A stretch of DNA of 64,000 bases, taken from positions 1 through 64,000 of the forward strand of contig CBFHMG010000009.1 of assembly GCA_965656935.1 (NCBI GenBank). Direction: 5' to 3'. The notes under the pieces are model-generated. The model had not been told where the DNA came from. It saw nothing but the letters and a program-made list of their open reading frames with translations, and searched no databases. Position 1 is the first letter of the stretch. Every line of letters starts with the position of its first letter. Shown here one piece after another: positions 7,334 to 15,250 of this stretch. The position numbers and the translations under genes are program-made. Origin of the DNA: M30B80 sp965656935. GTDB lineage: Bacteria > Pseudomonadota > Alphaproteobacteria > Rhodobacterales > Rhodobacteraceae.

Positions 7334-8569
7334 ATGAGCAGTGAGAGCACAGGTCAATACGTCAAAACGCGTCGGGTGATGTATGTCCCCGGCTATGATC
7401 CCGTGCATCCCCGCAAATATCGTGAACGCTACAGGCGCGAATGCGCAAAACAGGCCGAGATTTCAGGCTATGATATTGCAATCGGCCCCAAGCAAAGCGA
7501 TGCGACATTCGGCTGGCATGTGAGCGCCGAGATCAACGGCCATAAAACAGAGGCCGAGATCGAGGTGATGTATTGGGCCGATATCGTGCGCGCTTCCATG
7601 GGAACGGGGATTGCGGCGACCTATTGGCAATTGCTGCGTACAGCATGGATTTACATCGGGTCGGGCGCATTGTTCCGACTGGCCCGTTTGCGAAAAGGCC
7701 CTGTGATTGCAGCGCTTTACCCAGTTCTGGTCTTGCTGGGGCAACTGGCCCTTGCCCTGCTGGCAGGCTGGGGGTTTGCCTATGGGGTGGCGTATGCTTC
7801 CGCCGCTTTGATCGGCATTCCCCTGACGGTCTTTGGCCTTGTGATGGCGCCTTTCGTGATTTGGGGCATTTTGCACTGGTTTAAAAAGCGCGATCACCTG
7901 CTGGCCTATTATCTGATGCATGATTACGCCTTCTCGGCGCGGCTCAAAGGGGCCTATCCCCCCGCGCAGGAGGAGCGCATGGCCGCCTTTGCAGACAGGA
8001 TCGCCCAAGCCCTGCGGGAGGATGTGGATGAGGTCTTGGTGGTGGGGCATTCCTCGGGGGCTTATATCGCGGTCTCGATGCTGGCGGATTTGATCCGCGC
8101 GGGCAAATTGCCGCCAAACGGGCCGAAGCTTGCTTTGCTGAGTTTGGGCCATGTGGTGCCGATGGTCAGCTTCCTGCCCAAAGCACAACGCCTTCGGGCT
8201 GATCTGGCCTATCTCGCAAGCTGCGAGGCGATCACATGGGTGGATGTCACAGCGCCAGGTGATGGCTGTTCCTTCGCGCTTTGCGACCCTGTGGCGGTAA
8301 CGGGCGTGGCCCCTGCGGAAAAACGCTGGCCCCTCGTGATCTCAGCCGCCTTTTCCCAATCGCTCAAGCCCGAAACATGGGAGGCAATGCGCTGGCGGCT
8401 CTTTGAGTTGCATTTCCAATATCTCAACGCCTTTGATGCGCCGCGCGATTACGACTATTTCCAGATCACGGCAGGCCCCATAAGCCTTGCCACGCGCTAT
8501 GCCGAGCGTGCGCCCTCAAAAAGCGTGATCGAGACGCCCGTGAACCGCTTCAGGGATATCGCCGCATGA
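7334..8569 (+). CDS. Membrane-anchored alpha/beta-hydrolase-like protein
   Basis: This 411-residue protein begins RRVMYVPGYDP, which resembles the first strand of an alpha/beta hydrolase. Two long hydrophobic segments follow at about residues 130-190. After them come VVGHSSGAYIAVSML, the GxSxG nucleophile elbow, and then LALLSLGHVVPM. This suggests a serine hydrolase whose domain is interrupted by a membrane hairpin. The likely acid and His of the triad cannot be placed with certainty. The stop overlaps the P450 start by 4 bp, so the two proteins are made together and may act on the same lipid-like substrate. The name is by motif only; a specific substrate cannot be given. Confidence 0.72.
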   Translation: MSSESTGQYVKTRRVMYVPGYDPVHPRKYRERYRRECAKQAEISGYDIAIGPKQSDATFGWHVSAEINGHKTEAEIEVMYWADIVRASMGTGIAATYWQLLRTAWIYIGSGALFRLARLRKGPVIAALYPVLVLLGQLALALLAGWGFAYGVAYASAALIGIPLTVFGLVMAPFVIWGILHWFKKRDHLLAYYLMHDYAFSARLKGAYPPAQEERMAAFADRIAQALREDVDEVLVVGHSSGAYIAVSMLADLIRAGKLPPNGPKLALLSLGHVVPMVSFLPKAQRLRADLAYLASCEAITWVDVTAPGDGCSFALCDPVAVTGVAPAEKRWPLVISAAFSQSLKPETWEAMRWRLFELHFQYLNAFDAPRDYDYFQITAGPISLATRYAERAPSKSVIETPVNRFRDIAA

Positions 8570-9924
8570 GCCGCCTGCCACCCAAACCAAGCGCGCGACC
8601 TGATCGCGTCTCGCTCTGGCGGTATTTGCGGCTGTTTCGGCAGGATATCCTCTCGGCGCAGCCCGCGCGCCTCTACCGCGCTTGGATGGCCGAGTTTCGC
8701 ACGCCGTTTTTCCGCTCCTATCTGGTGAACCAGCCTGATCTTGTGGCCGAGCTGCTCAAGACCCGCCCCGATGATTTCCCCAAATCCGACCGCGTGGGCG
8801 AGGGGTTGCGCCCCTTGCTGGGAAATTCCGTTTTCCTGACCAATGGCGAGGTCTGGAAACGCCAGCGCCGCATCATTGACCCCGCTTTTGAGGGCGGCCG
8901 CCTGCGCGATACCTTCCCTGCCATTTGGGCCGCGGGTGAGCGCGCAGTGGAGCAAATGCCCTCAGGTATGGTTGAGGTTGAGGAGCAGATGAGCCATGCC
9001 GCCGCCGATGTGATCTTTCGCACGCTTTTCTCGATCCCGATCGAAGATGAATTGGCCACCCGTGTTTTCCATGAATTCCGCGCCTATCAGCGCACCCAAC
9101 CGATCCTGAACATCGCTGCCTTCCTGCCCCTGCCGCGCTGGATGCCGCGTGGGTTCAAGCGGCGCACCAAAACCACCGCGCGTTCGATCCGTGGGTTGAT
9201 TGGTGAATTGACCGCAAGGCGGATGGAGGAGATCAAGGCAGGCACAGCCCCTGATGATCTGGCCACCAAGATCATGACCACCCCTGACCCTGAAACGGGC
9301 GAATGCTTCACCACCGAGGAAATGATCGATCAAGTGGCGATCTTCTTTCTGGCGGGGCATGAAACCAGCGCCTCGGCGCTTGGTTGGACGCTCTATTTGC
9401 TGGCCATGTATCCCGAATGGCAGGAGCGTCTGGCACAGGAGGCGCGGGTGTTGGACGAGGGCGCGGATTTTGCGGTGCTCTCCAAGCTGAAACTCAGCCG
9501 CGATGTTTTCCGCGAAAGCCTGCGGCTCTATCCGCCCGTGCCGATGATGGTGCGCGAGACAAGCTGCCCCGAGCAATTTCGCGAGCGGGACATCCCCCTG
9601 AGAAGCCAGATGGTGATCTCGCCTTGGCATTTGCACAGGCATGAGCGGCTCTGGGATAATCCTGACGGGTTTGACCCTGCGCGGTGGGGCACCGAGAACG
9701 GCAAGACCTGCGCGCGCGAGGCTTATATTCCCTTTTCAGCCGGCGCTCGCGTTTGCACAGGCGCGGGCTTTGCCATGGTTGAGGGGCCGTTGCTGCTCTC
9801 GATGTTGCTGCGGCGATTCCGTTTTTCACTGGTTGAGGGGCGCGAGCCCGTGCCCGTGGCCTATCTGACAGTGCGGGCCAAAGACGGCATTTGGCTAAAA
9901 CTTGAGAAACGCGACACCTGTTAG
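8566..9924 (+). CDS. Cytochrome P450
   Basis: This is a full-length bacterial P450 of 452 residues. The haem-thiolate loop reads FSAGARVCTGAGFAMVEG near residue 390, matching FxxGxRxCxG with the Cys ligand. The I-helix oxygen-activation motif is AGHETSASALGW near residue 265, and the K-helix ExxR is in FRESLRLYPPVPMM. No membrane anchor is seen, so it is probably cytosolic and needs ferredoxin and ferredoxin reductase; neither gene is adjacent. It is translationally coupled to the hydrolase before it. The length and the long N-terminal part resemble self-standing CYP families that act on fatty acids or terpenoids, but the substrate is unknown. Confidence 0.95.
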   Translation: MSRLPPKPSARPDRVSLWRYLRLFRQDILSAQPARLYRAWMAEFRTPFFRSYLVNQPDLVAELLKTRPDDFPKSDRVGEGLRPLLGNSVFLTNGEVWKRQRRIIDPAFEGGRLRDTFPAIWAAGERAVEQMPSGMVEVEEQMSHAAADVIFRTLFSIPIEDELATRVFHEFRAYQRTQPILNIAAFLPLPRWMPRGFKRRTKTTARSIRGLIGELTARRMEEIKAGTAPDDLATKIMTTPDPETGECFTTEEMIDQVAIFFLAGHETSASALGWTLYLLAMYPEWQERLAQEARVLDEGADFAVLSKLKLSRDVFRESLRLYPPVPMMVRETSCPEQFRERDIPLRSQMVISPWHLHRHERLWDNPDGFDPARWGTENGKTCAREAYIPFSAGARVCTGAGFAMVEGPLLLSMLLRRFRFSLVEGREPVPVAYLTVRAKDGIWLKLEKRDTC

Positions 9925-9953
9925 CGATAACCTATGTTTTGTTAGCGGTAAAC
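9919..9953 (+). promoter_or_regulatory. Two tandem LacI-type operator-like sites upstream of aldolase
   Basis: TGTTAGCGATAACC at 9919-9932 and TGTTAGCGGTAAAC at 9940-9953 share TGTTAGCG and are 21 bp apart, two helical turns. They resemble the TGTTAnCGnTAACA-type palindrome bound by LacI-family sugar or central-carbon regulators in alphaproteobacteria. The first overlaps the P450 stop codon, and both lie 80-115 bp before the aldolase start. Confidence 0.5.
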
Positions 9954-10032
9954 GTGGTCCGCCCCTCTATCCAGAGGGGGTTTCATCACCTAGACCATAG
10001 CGCATATCTGCCTATTTCGGGAGCTTTGAGCC

Positions 10033-10935
10033 ATGACTGATCAATCGCAGACCTTCAGCACACAGCGGGATCGGATCATTTCAGATACCGGTTTTATCGC
10101 AGCCCTTGATCAATCTGGCGGCTCCACGCCGAAGGCCTTGGCGCTTTATGGCATCCCTGAGGATGCCTATGCCAATGACGCCGAAATGTTCGCCCTGATG
10201 CAAAAAATGCGCGAACGCATCATCCTGTCGCGCGATTTCACCTCGGAAAAAGTTCTGGGCGCGATCCTGTTCGAGCGCACGATGCGCGATACGATCAAAG
10301 GCGCGCCTGTCGCGAAGGTCTTGTGGAATGATAAGGGCATCGTGCCGTTTCTGAAGATTGATAAAGGTCTGGAAGAGGCCAGCAATGGCGTGCAGATTCT
10401 CAAGCCGATTGATGGTCTGGCCGAGACGCTGGATGTGGCCAAAGGCTTTGGCATTTTCGGCACCAAGGAACGCTCGGTCATCCATGAGGCCAATGCCGAC
10501 GGGATTGAGGCTGTTGTTGCCCAACAATTCGAACTGGCCCGCGCGGTTTGCGCCGCAGGTCTGGTGCCGATCATCGAGCCTGAGGTGAATATCAACTCAA
10601 GCTCCAAGGAACAGGCCGAAAGCTATCTGGCCGAGGCTTTGAGCCGCCATCTTGACCAGCTTGGAGCAGGCGAGGAAGTGATGCTCAAGCTGACCATCCC
10701 TGAGGACCCTTGCGTCTATGAAAACTGCGCGATCCATCCCAATGTCTTGCGTGTGGTGGCCTTGTCGGGCGGCTATAGCACGGATGTGGCATGTGACCGT
10801 CTGGCCAAAATCCCCGCAATGATCGCCAGCTTCAGCCGCGCCTTGACCCAAGGCCTTGATGCAGGCCAGTCGGATGCAGAATTTGATGCAGCGCTTGGCG
10901 CAAATATCGAAAAGATTTACCGCGCATCCCTCTGA
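10033..10935 (+). CDS. fda: Class I fructose-bisphosphate aldolase
   Basis: This 300-residue protein belongs to the short bacterial class I aldolases, recognised by the N-terminal ALDQSGGSTPKALALYGI, by the phosphate-binding and lysine segments (FLKIDKGLEE, LVPIIEPEVNI) and by MLKLTIPED, which carries a Schiff-base lysine. It splits fructose 1,6-bisphosphate to glyceraldehyde 3-phosphate and dihydroxyacetone phosphate without a metal, in glycolysis and gluconeogenesis. It stands as a single gene, with candidate LacI-type operators upstream and a hairpin 40 bp downstream. The stop overlaps by 19 bp the 3' end of the convergent RHH gene. Confidence 0.93.
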   Translation: MTDQSQTFSTQRDRIISDTGFIAALDQSGGSTPKALALYGIPEDAYANDAEMFALMQKMRERIILSRDFTSEKVLGAILFERTMRDTIKGAPVAKVLWNDKGIVPFLKIDKGLEEASNGVQILKPIDGLAETLDVAKGFGIFGTKERSVIHEANADGIEAVVAQQFELARAVCAAGLVPIIEPEVNINSSSKEQAESYLAEALSRHLDQLGAGEEVMLKLTIPEDPCVYENCAIHPNVLRVVALSGGYSTDVACDRLAKIPAMIASFSRALTQGLDAGQSDAEFDAALGANIEKIYRASL

Positions 10936-11147
10936 GCGCGCAATTCGTTCACCACGAATAACCTGATCGCTGTGGCAAGGCCCGAGGAGACCCCTCGGGC
11001 CTCGTCTATTTCAGCGGCCAATTCATTCACGGCTTGCCCGCGCGCCTCGGCGATCAGGCGGAATTCATCCCAGAACACATCCTCAAGCGAGACCGAGGTC
11101 CGATGCCCCCGCAAGGTCAAAGAGCGCTTTTGGGGACGTGTATTCAT
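10917..11147 (-). CDS. Ribbon-helix-helix domain protein
   Basis: This 76-residue protein contains a short ribbon-helix-helix-like unit: a strand (KRSLTLRGHRTSVSLEDVFW) followed by two helices (DEFRLIAEARGQAVNELAAEI and SGLATAIRLFVVNELRA). Proteins of this size next to a DUF4169 gene and fumC are common in Rhodobacteraceae. A DNA-binding role is suggested by the fold only; its targets are unknown. It begins 4 bp inside the DUF4169 gene, so the pair is translationally coupled, and its last 19 bases overlap the aldolase gene. Confidence 0.75.
   Translation of the reverse strand: MNTRPQKRSLTLRGHRTSVSLEDVFWDEFRLIAEARGQAVNELAAEIDEARGVSSGLATAIRLFVVNELRAQRDAR
10978..11002. terminator. Hairpin after aldolase gene (possible terminator)
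   Basis: AGGCCCGAGG and CCTCGGGCCT form a perfect 10-bp stem with a five-base loop, 43 bp past the aldolase stop. It lies inside the coding region of the convergent RHH gene, and no strong T-tract follows, so its role as terminator is uncertain. Confidence 0.4.
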
Positions 11148-11341
11148 TCCTGCTCATACTCGGAATTGGGGTCCAGCTTGTGACTATCCAGTAATTTACG
11201 CGCCTGTTCATCACGGGTCGCATCCAGCAGTTTATCAGCTTTCTTGCGGCCATATTGCACAGCATTTTCATTGGCTTGCGCGCGCTTGTTCATCTTGTCA
11301 CGTTCCTTGCGGGCGCGGTTCAGATTGATGAGATTTGTCAT
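11144..11341 (-). CDS. DUF4169 family protein
   Basis: This is a 65-residue, highly charged, probably helical protein: MTNLINLNRARKERDKM, then alternating Lys/Arg/Ala/Glu, and a tail LDSHKLDPNSEYEQE. This matches the DUF4169 pattern (an N-terminal NLRQARK-like start, then KRAQANENAVQYGRKKA). No function is established. It lies between fumC upstream and the RHH gene, with which it overlaps by 4 bp. Confidence 0.82.
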   Translation of the reverse strand: MTNLINLNRARKERDKMNKRAQANENAVQYGRKKADKLLDATRDEQARKLLDSHKLDPNSEYEQE

Positions 11342-11382
11342 GTCTTCCCCGCAAGTTGGAGTGATAGAGTAACCAGATGAAA

Positions 11383-11406
11383 CGGGGCGGCAATATTGCC
11401 GTCCCG
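11383..11406 (-). terminator. Hairpin after fumC
   Basis: CGGGGCGGCAAT against ATTGCCGTCCCG forms a 12-bp stem with one G-T wobble and essentially no separate loop. It lies between the fumC stop and the DUF4169 start on the minus strand. The following tract, GTTTC, is poor in T, so termination may be partial and would set the level of the two small downstream genes. Confidence 0.45.
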
Positions 11407-11430
11407 CCGATTGTCCAAATGGATTTTATC

Positions 11431-12825
11431 CTAGCCTTTGGGGCCGATCATATCCTCGGGCCGCACAACACGGTCAAAGGTCTCTTCATCCACGAAGCCC
11501 AGTTTCACGGCCTCTTCGCGCAAGGTCGTGCCGTTTTTATGGGCTGTCTTGGCAACCGTGGTGGCATTGTCATAGCCGATGGTAGGGGCCAAAGCGGTGA
11601 CCAGCATCAGCGACTCGCGCATCAGCTTTTCAATCCGCTCCACATTGGCCTGCGTGCCTTTGAGCATGCGTTCCGTGAAACTGTCCGCCGCATCGCCCAA
11701 AAGCTGCATGGATTGCAGCAGGTTATAGGCCATCATCGGGTTATAGACGTTCAATTCGAAATGCCCTTGGCTGCCTGCAAAAGCAATTGCTGCGTCATTG
11801 CCAAGGATATGGGCGCAAACCTGTGTCAGCGCCTCGGCCTGTGTCGGGTTCACCTTGCCGGGCATGATCGAGGATCCGGGTTCGTTTTCGGGCAGGATCA
11901 ATTCACCCAGCCCGGAGCGCGGGCCAGAGCCCAGAAAGCGCATGTCATTGGCGATTTTATAGGCCGCCATGGCGGTTGTCTTGATCGCGCCCGACATGAA
12001 TACCATCGCGTCATGGGCGGCCAAGGCTTCGAATTTATTGGGGGCAGTCACAAAAGGCAGGCCCGTGATGCGCGCCATATTGGCCGCGACTTCGGTGTCC
12101 CAACCTTTATCGGTGTTCAGCCCCGTGCCAACGGCGGTGCCACCCTGCGCCAGCTCATAAATGCCGGGAAGCGCCATTTCGATCCGTGCGATGCCATTGC
12201 GGATTTGCTTGGCATAGCCCGAGAATTCCTGCCCCAAGGTCAGCGGCGTGGCATCCTGCGTATGGGTGCGGCCAATCTTGATGATGTCTTTGAATTCCTG
12301 CGCTTTTTCCTCAAGGGCGGTGGCGAATTTATCCAATCCCGGCAGCAGCACATCGCGTGCGGTCATCGCGGCGGCGATATGCATCGCGGTGGGGAAGGTA
12401 TCATTCGAGGACTGACCCATATTGCAATGGTCATTGGGGTGCACAGGGGTTTTGGAGCCGATCTCGCCGCCCAAAATCTCGATCGCGCGGTTCGAGATGA
12501 CCTCATTGGAGTTCATATTCGATTGCGTGCCTGAACCCGTCTGCCACACGACCAGCGGGAAATGCTCATCCAGCTTGCCATCGATAACCTCTTGCGCGGC
12601 CGTGATCATCGCATCTGCCAGCTCGGCGGGCAATTTGCCCGAAGCTTTATTGGCCTCGGCACAGGCGCGTTTGATCACGCCAAGCGCGCGGACCACGGCG
12701 ACGGGCTGTTTTTCCCAACCGATGGGGAAATTCATCAGGCTGCGCTGCGTTTGCGCGCCCCAATATTTGTCACTGGGGACCTCAAGCGGGCCAAAGCTGT
12801 CGGATTCGGTACGTGTGGCGGTCAT
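11431..12825 (-). CDS. fumC: Class II fumarate hydratase
   Basis: This is a 464-residue enzyme from ATG 12825, chosen because GGAG lies just upstream and the protein then starts at the family position (MTATRTESDSFGPLEVPSDKYWGAQTQRS). The active-site signature GSSIMPGKVNPTQAE and the conserved TGSGTQSNMNSNEVI are present. It interconverts fumarate and malate in the citric acid cycle and needs no iron-sulfur cluster. The 150 bases upstream in the same frame have no family similarity. Confidence 0.97.
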   Translation of the reverse strand: MTATRTESDSFGPLEVPSDKYWGAQTQRSLMNFPIGWEKQPVAVVRALGVIKRACAEANKASGKLPAELADAMITAAQEVIDGKLDEHFPLVVWQTGSGTQSNMNSNEVISNRAIEILGGEIGSKTPVHPNDHCNMGQSSNDTFPTAMHIAAAMTARDVLLPGLDKFATALEEKAQEFKDIIKIGRTHTQDATPLTLGQEFSGYAKQIRNGIARIEMALPGIYELAQGGTAVGTGLNTDKGWDTEVAANMARITGLPFVTAPNKFEALAAHDAMVFMSGAIKTTAMAAYKIANDMRFLGSGPRSGLGELILPENEPGSSIMPGKVNPTQAEALTQVCAHILGNDAAIAFAGSQGHFELNVYNPMMAYNLLQSMQLLGDAADSFTERMLKGTQANVERIEKLMRESLMLVTALAPTIGYDNATTVAKTAHKNGTTLREEAVKLGFVDEETFDRVVRPEDMIGPKG

Positions 12826-12917
12826 GCGTGTTCTCCGGTCTACGAGTGCATGCCAGATACCGCTCAAAACGCCTGCCCGCAATATCTTGATTGGAGTTGG
12901 GCAGGGCCAAAGGCGGA

Positions 12918-13481
12918 TCAGGCGTCGATCTGTCGCTCGAAGCGGTAGACGCGGGCAGGGGGCAGATTGCGCCAAATCTTGCGGCTGCGGCGTGCGTTGA
13001 GGCCAAGCTCCTGCTGGAGGCTGCGGGCCAGTGGGGGTTTCGGGCCATAGGTGAATTGCACGAAACTGCCATGCATCCCCATCAGCGCGATGCTGCCCTC
13101 GATAATGGCGCGTTGCAGCTCAAGCGGCATCGACAGAAGCGGCAGGCCCGAGATCACGCATTGCACCTTGTCCAAGGCCAGATCGGCGATATCGCCCGCG
13201 CTCATCTGGTGAATGTTCACCCCATCAAAACGCGTGCGCAGCCTGTCGCAGAAGACAGGGTTCATCTCGATGGAATGCAGCTTGGAGGGGGGCAGGCCCG
13301 TGTCGAGGATGGCTTGGGTAATATTGCCCGTGCCCGCGCCCAATTCGATGACATGGCCGCCCTCTGGGTCAACCTCGGCGGCCATTTCGGCGCAAAGCTG
13401 CGAAGAAGAGGGGGCCAGCGCCACGATCTGATGCGGCTTGCTCAGGATTTGGCCCATAAAGAGTTGGAAATCATCGCGCAT
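12918..13481 (-). CDS. PmtA-like SAM-dependent methyltransferase
   Basis: This 187-residue protein has the Rossmann methyltransferase motif I as VIELGAGTGNITQAIL near residue 45 and an acidic end of strand two in LHSIEMNP. Its N-terminal MGQILSKPHQIVALAPSS resembles the F...P..VGAI.PSS pattern of phosphatidylethanolamine N-methyltransferases of the Rhodobacter/Sinorhizobium type and of KsgA-like enzymes. I therefore call it PmtA-like. If correct, it would act at the inner membrane toward phosphatidylcholine. A methyltransferase with another acceptor cannot be excluded. It is a single gene between fumC and the SspB gene. Confidence 0.72.
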   Translation of the reverse strand: MRDDFQLFMGQILSKPHQIVALAPSSSQLCAEMAAEVDPEGGHVIELGAGTGNITQAILDTGLPPSKLHSIEMNPVFCDRLRTRFDGVNIHQMSAGDIADLALDKVQCVISGLPLLSMPLELQRAIIEGSIALMGMHGSFVQFTYGPKPPLARSLQQELGLNARRSRKIWRNLPPARVYRFERQIDA

Positions 13482-13526
13482 TGCAGCATCACATCCCTTG
13501 AAAACTCTTAGTTCGGAGCGGGTATG

Positions 13527-14027
13527 TCAGTGGTTCTTTCGGAACCGATCAAGGCTGACGACCTGCGCCTCCTGACGGGGGCTGGTGGCATTTTCTTCCA
13601 TCGGGGCCTCGTCTGCCTCATCCAGCGGCTCGGGGTCATCATCGGGGCCGCCTTCGGGGATAATGCTTTCAAAGCGCAACCCAAACTCAACGGATGGATC
13701 GACAAAGGTCAGGATCGCATCATAGGGCACGCGCAAGGCTTCGGGATTATCGCCGAAATTCAGCGTGATCGAAAAACCGTCATCATCCACGATCAAGGCA
13801 TCGAACCAATGCTGGATCACGATGGTCATTTCTTCGGGATAGCGCTCCATCAGCCAATCGGCGATATCGACATGCGGGTGTTGGGTGTCGAAGCTGATGA
13901 AGAAATGGTGTTTTCCCGGCAGGCCATGGCTGGCCACATCGGTCAAAACCGTCTGGATCAGACGCCGCATCGCGCTATGCATGAGCTTCCCATAGGGAAT
14001 TGAGGAATCTGGGGCGTCTTCGGTCAT
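13527..14027 (-). CDS. sspB: SspB family ClpXP adaptor
   Basis: The protein has 166 residues from ATG 14027, preceded by AGAGGA; an upstream ATG at 14063 would add twelve residues without a good ribosome site. It carries the alpha-type SspB core: YGKLMHSAMRRLIQTVL, GLPGKHHFFISFDTQHP, YPEEMTIVIQHWFDAL, and NPEALRVPYDAILTFVDPSV. SspB tethers ssrA-tagged proteins to ClpXP. It lies about 0.55 kb from the tmRNA gene that makes those tags, an apt pairing. The acidic C-terminus ends AQVVSLDRFRKNH, consistent with a flexible tail that contacts ClpX. Confidence 0.9.
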   Translation of the reverse strand: MTEDAPDSSIPYGKLMHSAMRRLIQTVLTDVASHGLPGKHHFFISFDTQHPHVDIADWLMERYPEEMTIVIQHWFDALIVDDDGFSITLNFGDNPEALRVPYDAILTFVDPSVEFGLRFESIIPEGGPDDDPEPLDEADEAPMEENATSPRQEAQVVSLDRFRKNH

Positions 14028-14118
14028 AGGGGGGCGATCCTCTGGGGCAGCTGCGTTTACCATAGAAGATTCGTTAAAGATTGAAAGCAGGTCAGGGGCC
14101 GCGCGTGGGGCTTACGGA

Positions 14119-14487
14119 TCAGATATTTGCAAAGACCAGCCAAGAGGCCAGCAACGCCTCGGCGGAAAAGAAGGTCCAGCTTTGGCGGGAGGCCGCATTA
14201 TCGCGAAAAATCGAGGTGACACGCCCGATGGCCGCGCCCGTATAGGCAAAGCCCATGATGATCCACGCCAGCGGGTCATTCAGCGCAATCGCGCCAAGCC
14301 CGAGCCCTACAAACAAACAGCCCGATGCCGCCGAGACCTCGGTAAAGGCCATATTGGTAGGGCCTGCCTTCATATCCAGCACATCCATTGTCCAGCGCGG
14401 CGCAAGCCAGCCCGCAAGCCCCAGACCAACCGTCGCAAGCGCAACCAGATAGTTGATAATTTCAATTGTCGTGGCACCGATTCCCAT
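14119..14487 (-). CDS. Small membrane protein, DUF4345-like
   Basis: This is a 122-residue protein with four hydrophobic segments (IINYLVALATVGLGLAGW, ASGCLFVGLGLGAIAL, WIIMGFAYTGAAIG, FFSAEALLASWLVFANI). The layout of a short loop APRWTMDVLDM after the first helix and a small-residue-rich third helix resembles DUF4345 proteins. Function is unknown. It lies between sspB and the tmRNA gene on the same strand; no operon partner is evident. Confidence 0.6.
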   Translation of the reverse strand: MGIGATTIEIINYLVALATVGLGLAGWLAPRWTMDVLDMKAGPTNMAFTEVSAASGCLFVGLGLGAIALNDPLAWIIMGFAYTGAAIGRVTSIFRDNAASRQSWTFFSAEALLASWLVFANI

Positions 14488-14582
14488 CGCCCGCTCCCCT
14501 GTCGTTCAAAGGGTATACGCGCCAAGCGGGGCCTGTGGATCACTATTGGCCAAATCAGGCGGTTATGTAGACTGCTGGTGGG

Positions 14583-14896
14583 GGGGAAGTGCAGGCTTCT
14601 GTTGCCAGGTGCCTGCGAACCCCGCCTTACGCGGCTAGGCGTAAGGGCTTAGTTTCGGCGACCCGAACTGCTTACGCAGCCAGAGCCATTGCCGGAGCAC
14701 GGTTGTCATTTGCAACTGTACGATTTGAACCGATAACGGTGGTATCTCACCGAGACAAAGCTAACCCCTTTAGACGTTCGTCGATCCTGTTTCGGCCCCA
14801 TGATCCGCAAATGACGGGTGTATGGTGGAGCCGCCGGGTACCGCCCCCGGGTCCGATCCGCTTATTACGAGCGCGTTTATGTCCATAGCCCCCCGA
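14583..14896 (-). ncRNA. ssrA: Transfer-messenger RNA, circularly permuted two-piece form
   Basis: The acceptor piece comes first on the minus strand. It contains the T-arm region (GGACCCGGGGGCGGTACC) and ends with encoded ...TCCACCA at 14823. A loop of about 23 bases follows, and the coding piece starts at 14799 with GGGGCCGAAACAGGATCGAC, which pairs with the acceptor end. The resume codon GCA is at 14713, and the frame encodes ANDNRAPAMALAA then TAA (14672-14674). This order is the permuted arrangement known from alphaproteobacteria, where processing yields two RNAs held by base pairing. It rescues stalled ribosomes with SmpB and tags products for ClpXP. Outer ends are estimated to within about 10 bases. 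Confidence 0.95.
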
Positions 14897-14909
14897 AGGA
14901 GACAGGATG

Positions 14910-14915
14910 AATATA
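14910..14915 (-). promoter_or_regulatory. Probable -10 box of tmRNA promoter
   Basis: On the minus strand TATATT lies about 15 bases before the estimated start of the tmRNA precursor, a suitable position for a sigma-70 -10 element. The -35 region is less clear. Confidence 0.4.
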
Positions 14916-14919
14916 GGGA

Positions 14920-15250
14920 TGATGGGAGCGGATTGGAAGGGGGAGTTAGGCGGGAGAACGGTCATTCGCTGCAACGCAGCAGTAAAGCGTCAGGGTGGTC
15001 AAAGCCGACCTTCAAATTCCGAATAATTTGCTTGTCCGGCTTGTTGACAATTGTTCAGGAAAGCGGACCTTCGCTGCCGGTGCAAAGCATTGGTAAGAAC
15101 CGCCCTACGTTTCCTCTGGCATGGGAGGGCTTTGGCTTGACTATCGATAACCCTCTAGGGTTGTATGTTCCTAGCAACCTTCTATCAAAAAAATTCCCGT
15201 AATGAAAAAGACGTTTTCGAAATCAAGTACTGTGTTTCAAGGAAAAAAAA
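14920..15250. other. Intergenic stretch between tmRNA and the PIN gene, with promoter
   Basis: No gene is seen in these 330 bp. Composition becomes AT-rich from about 15,000 onward. A good sigma-70-like promoter, TTGACT at 15137-15142 and TTGTAT at 15161-15166 with an 18-bp spacer, faces the PIN gene. The acceptor end of the permuted tmRNA gene, which is the integrase target in other genomes, faces this stretch, so it may be the scar of an inserted element. Confidence 0.45.

Noticed and set aside
14589..15202. Plus-strand frames across the tmRNA gene
   Set aside because: They cross the permuted tmRNA, which explains the sequence fully; no ribosome sites or domains.
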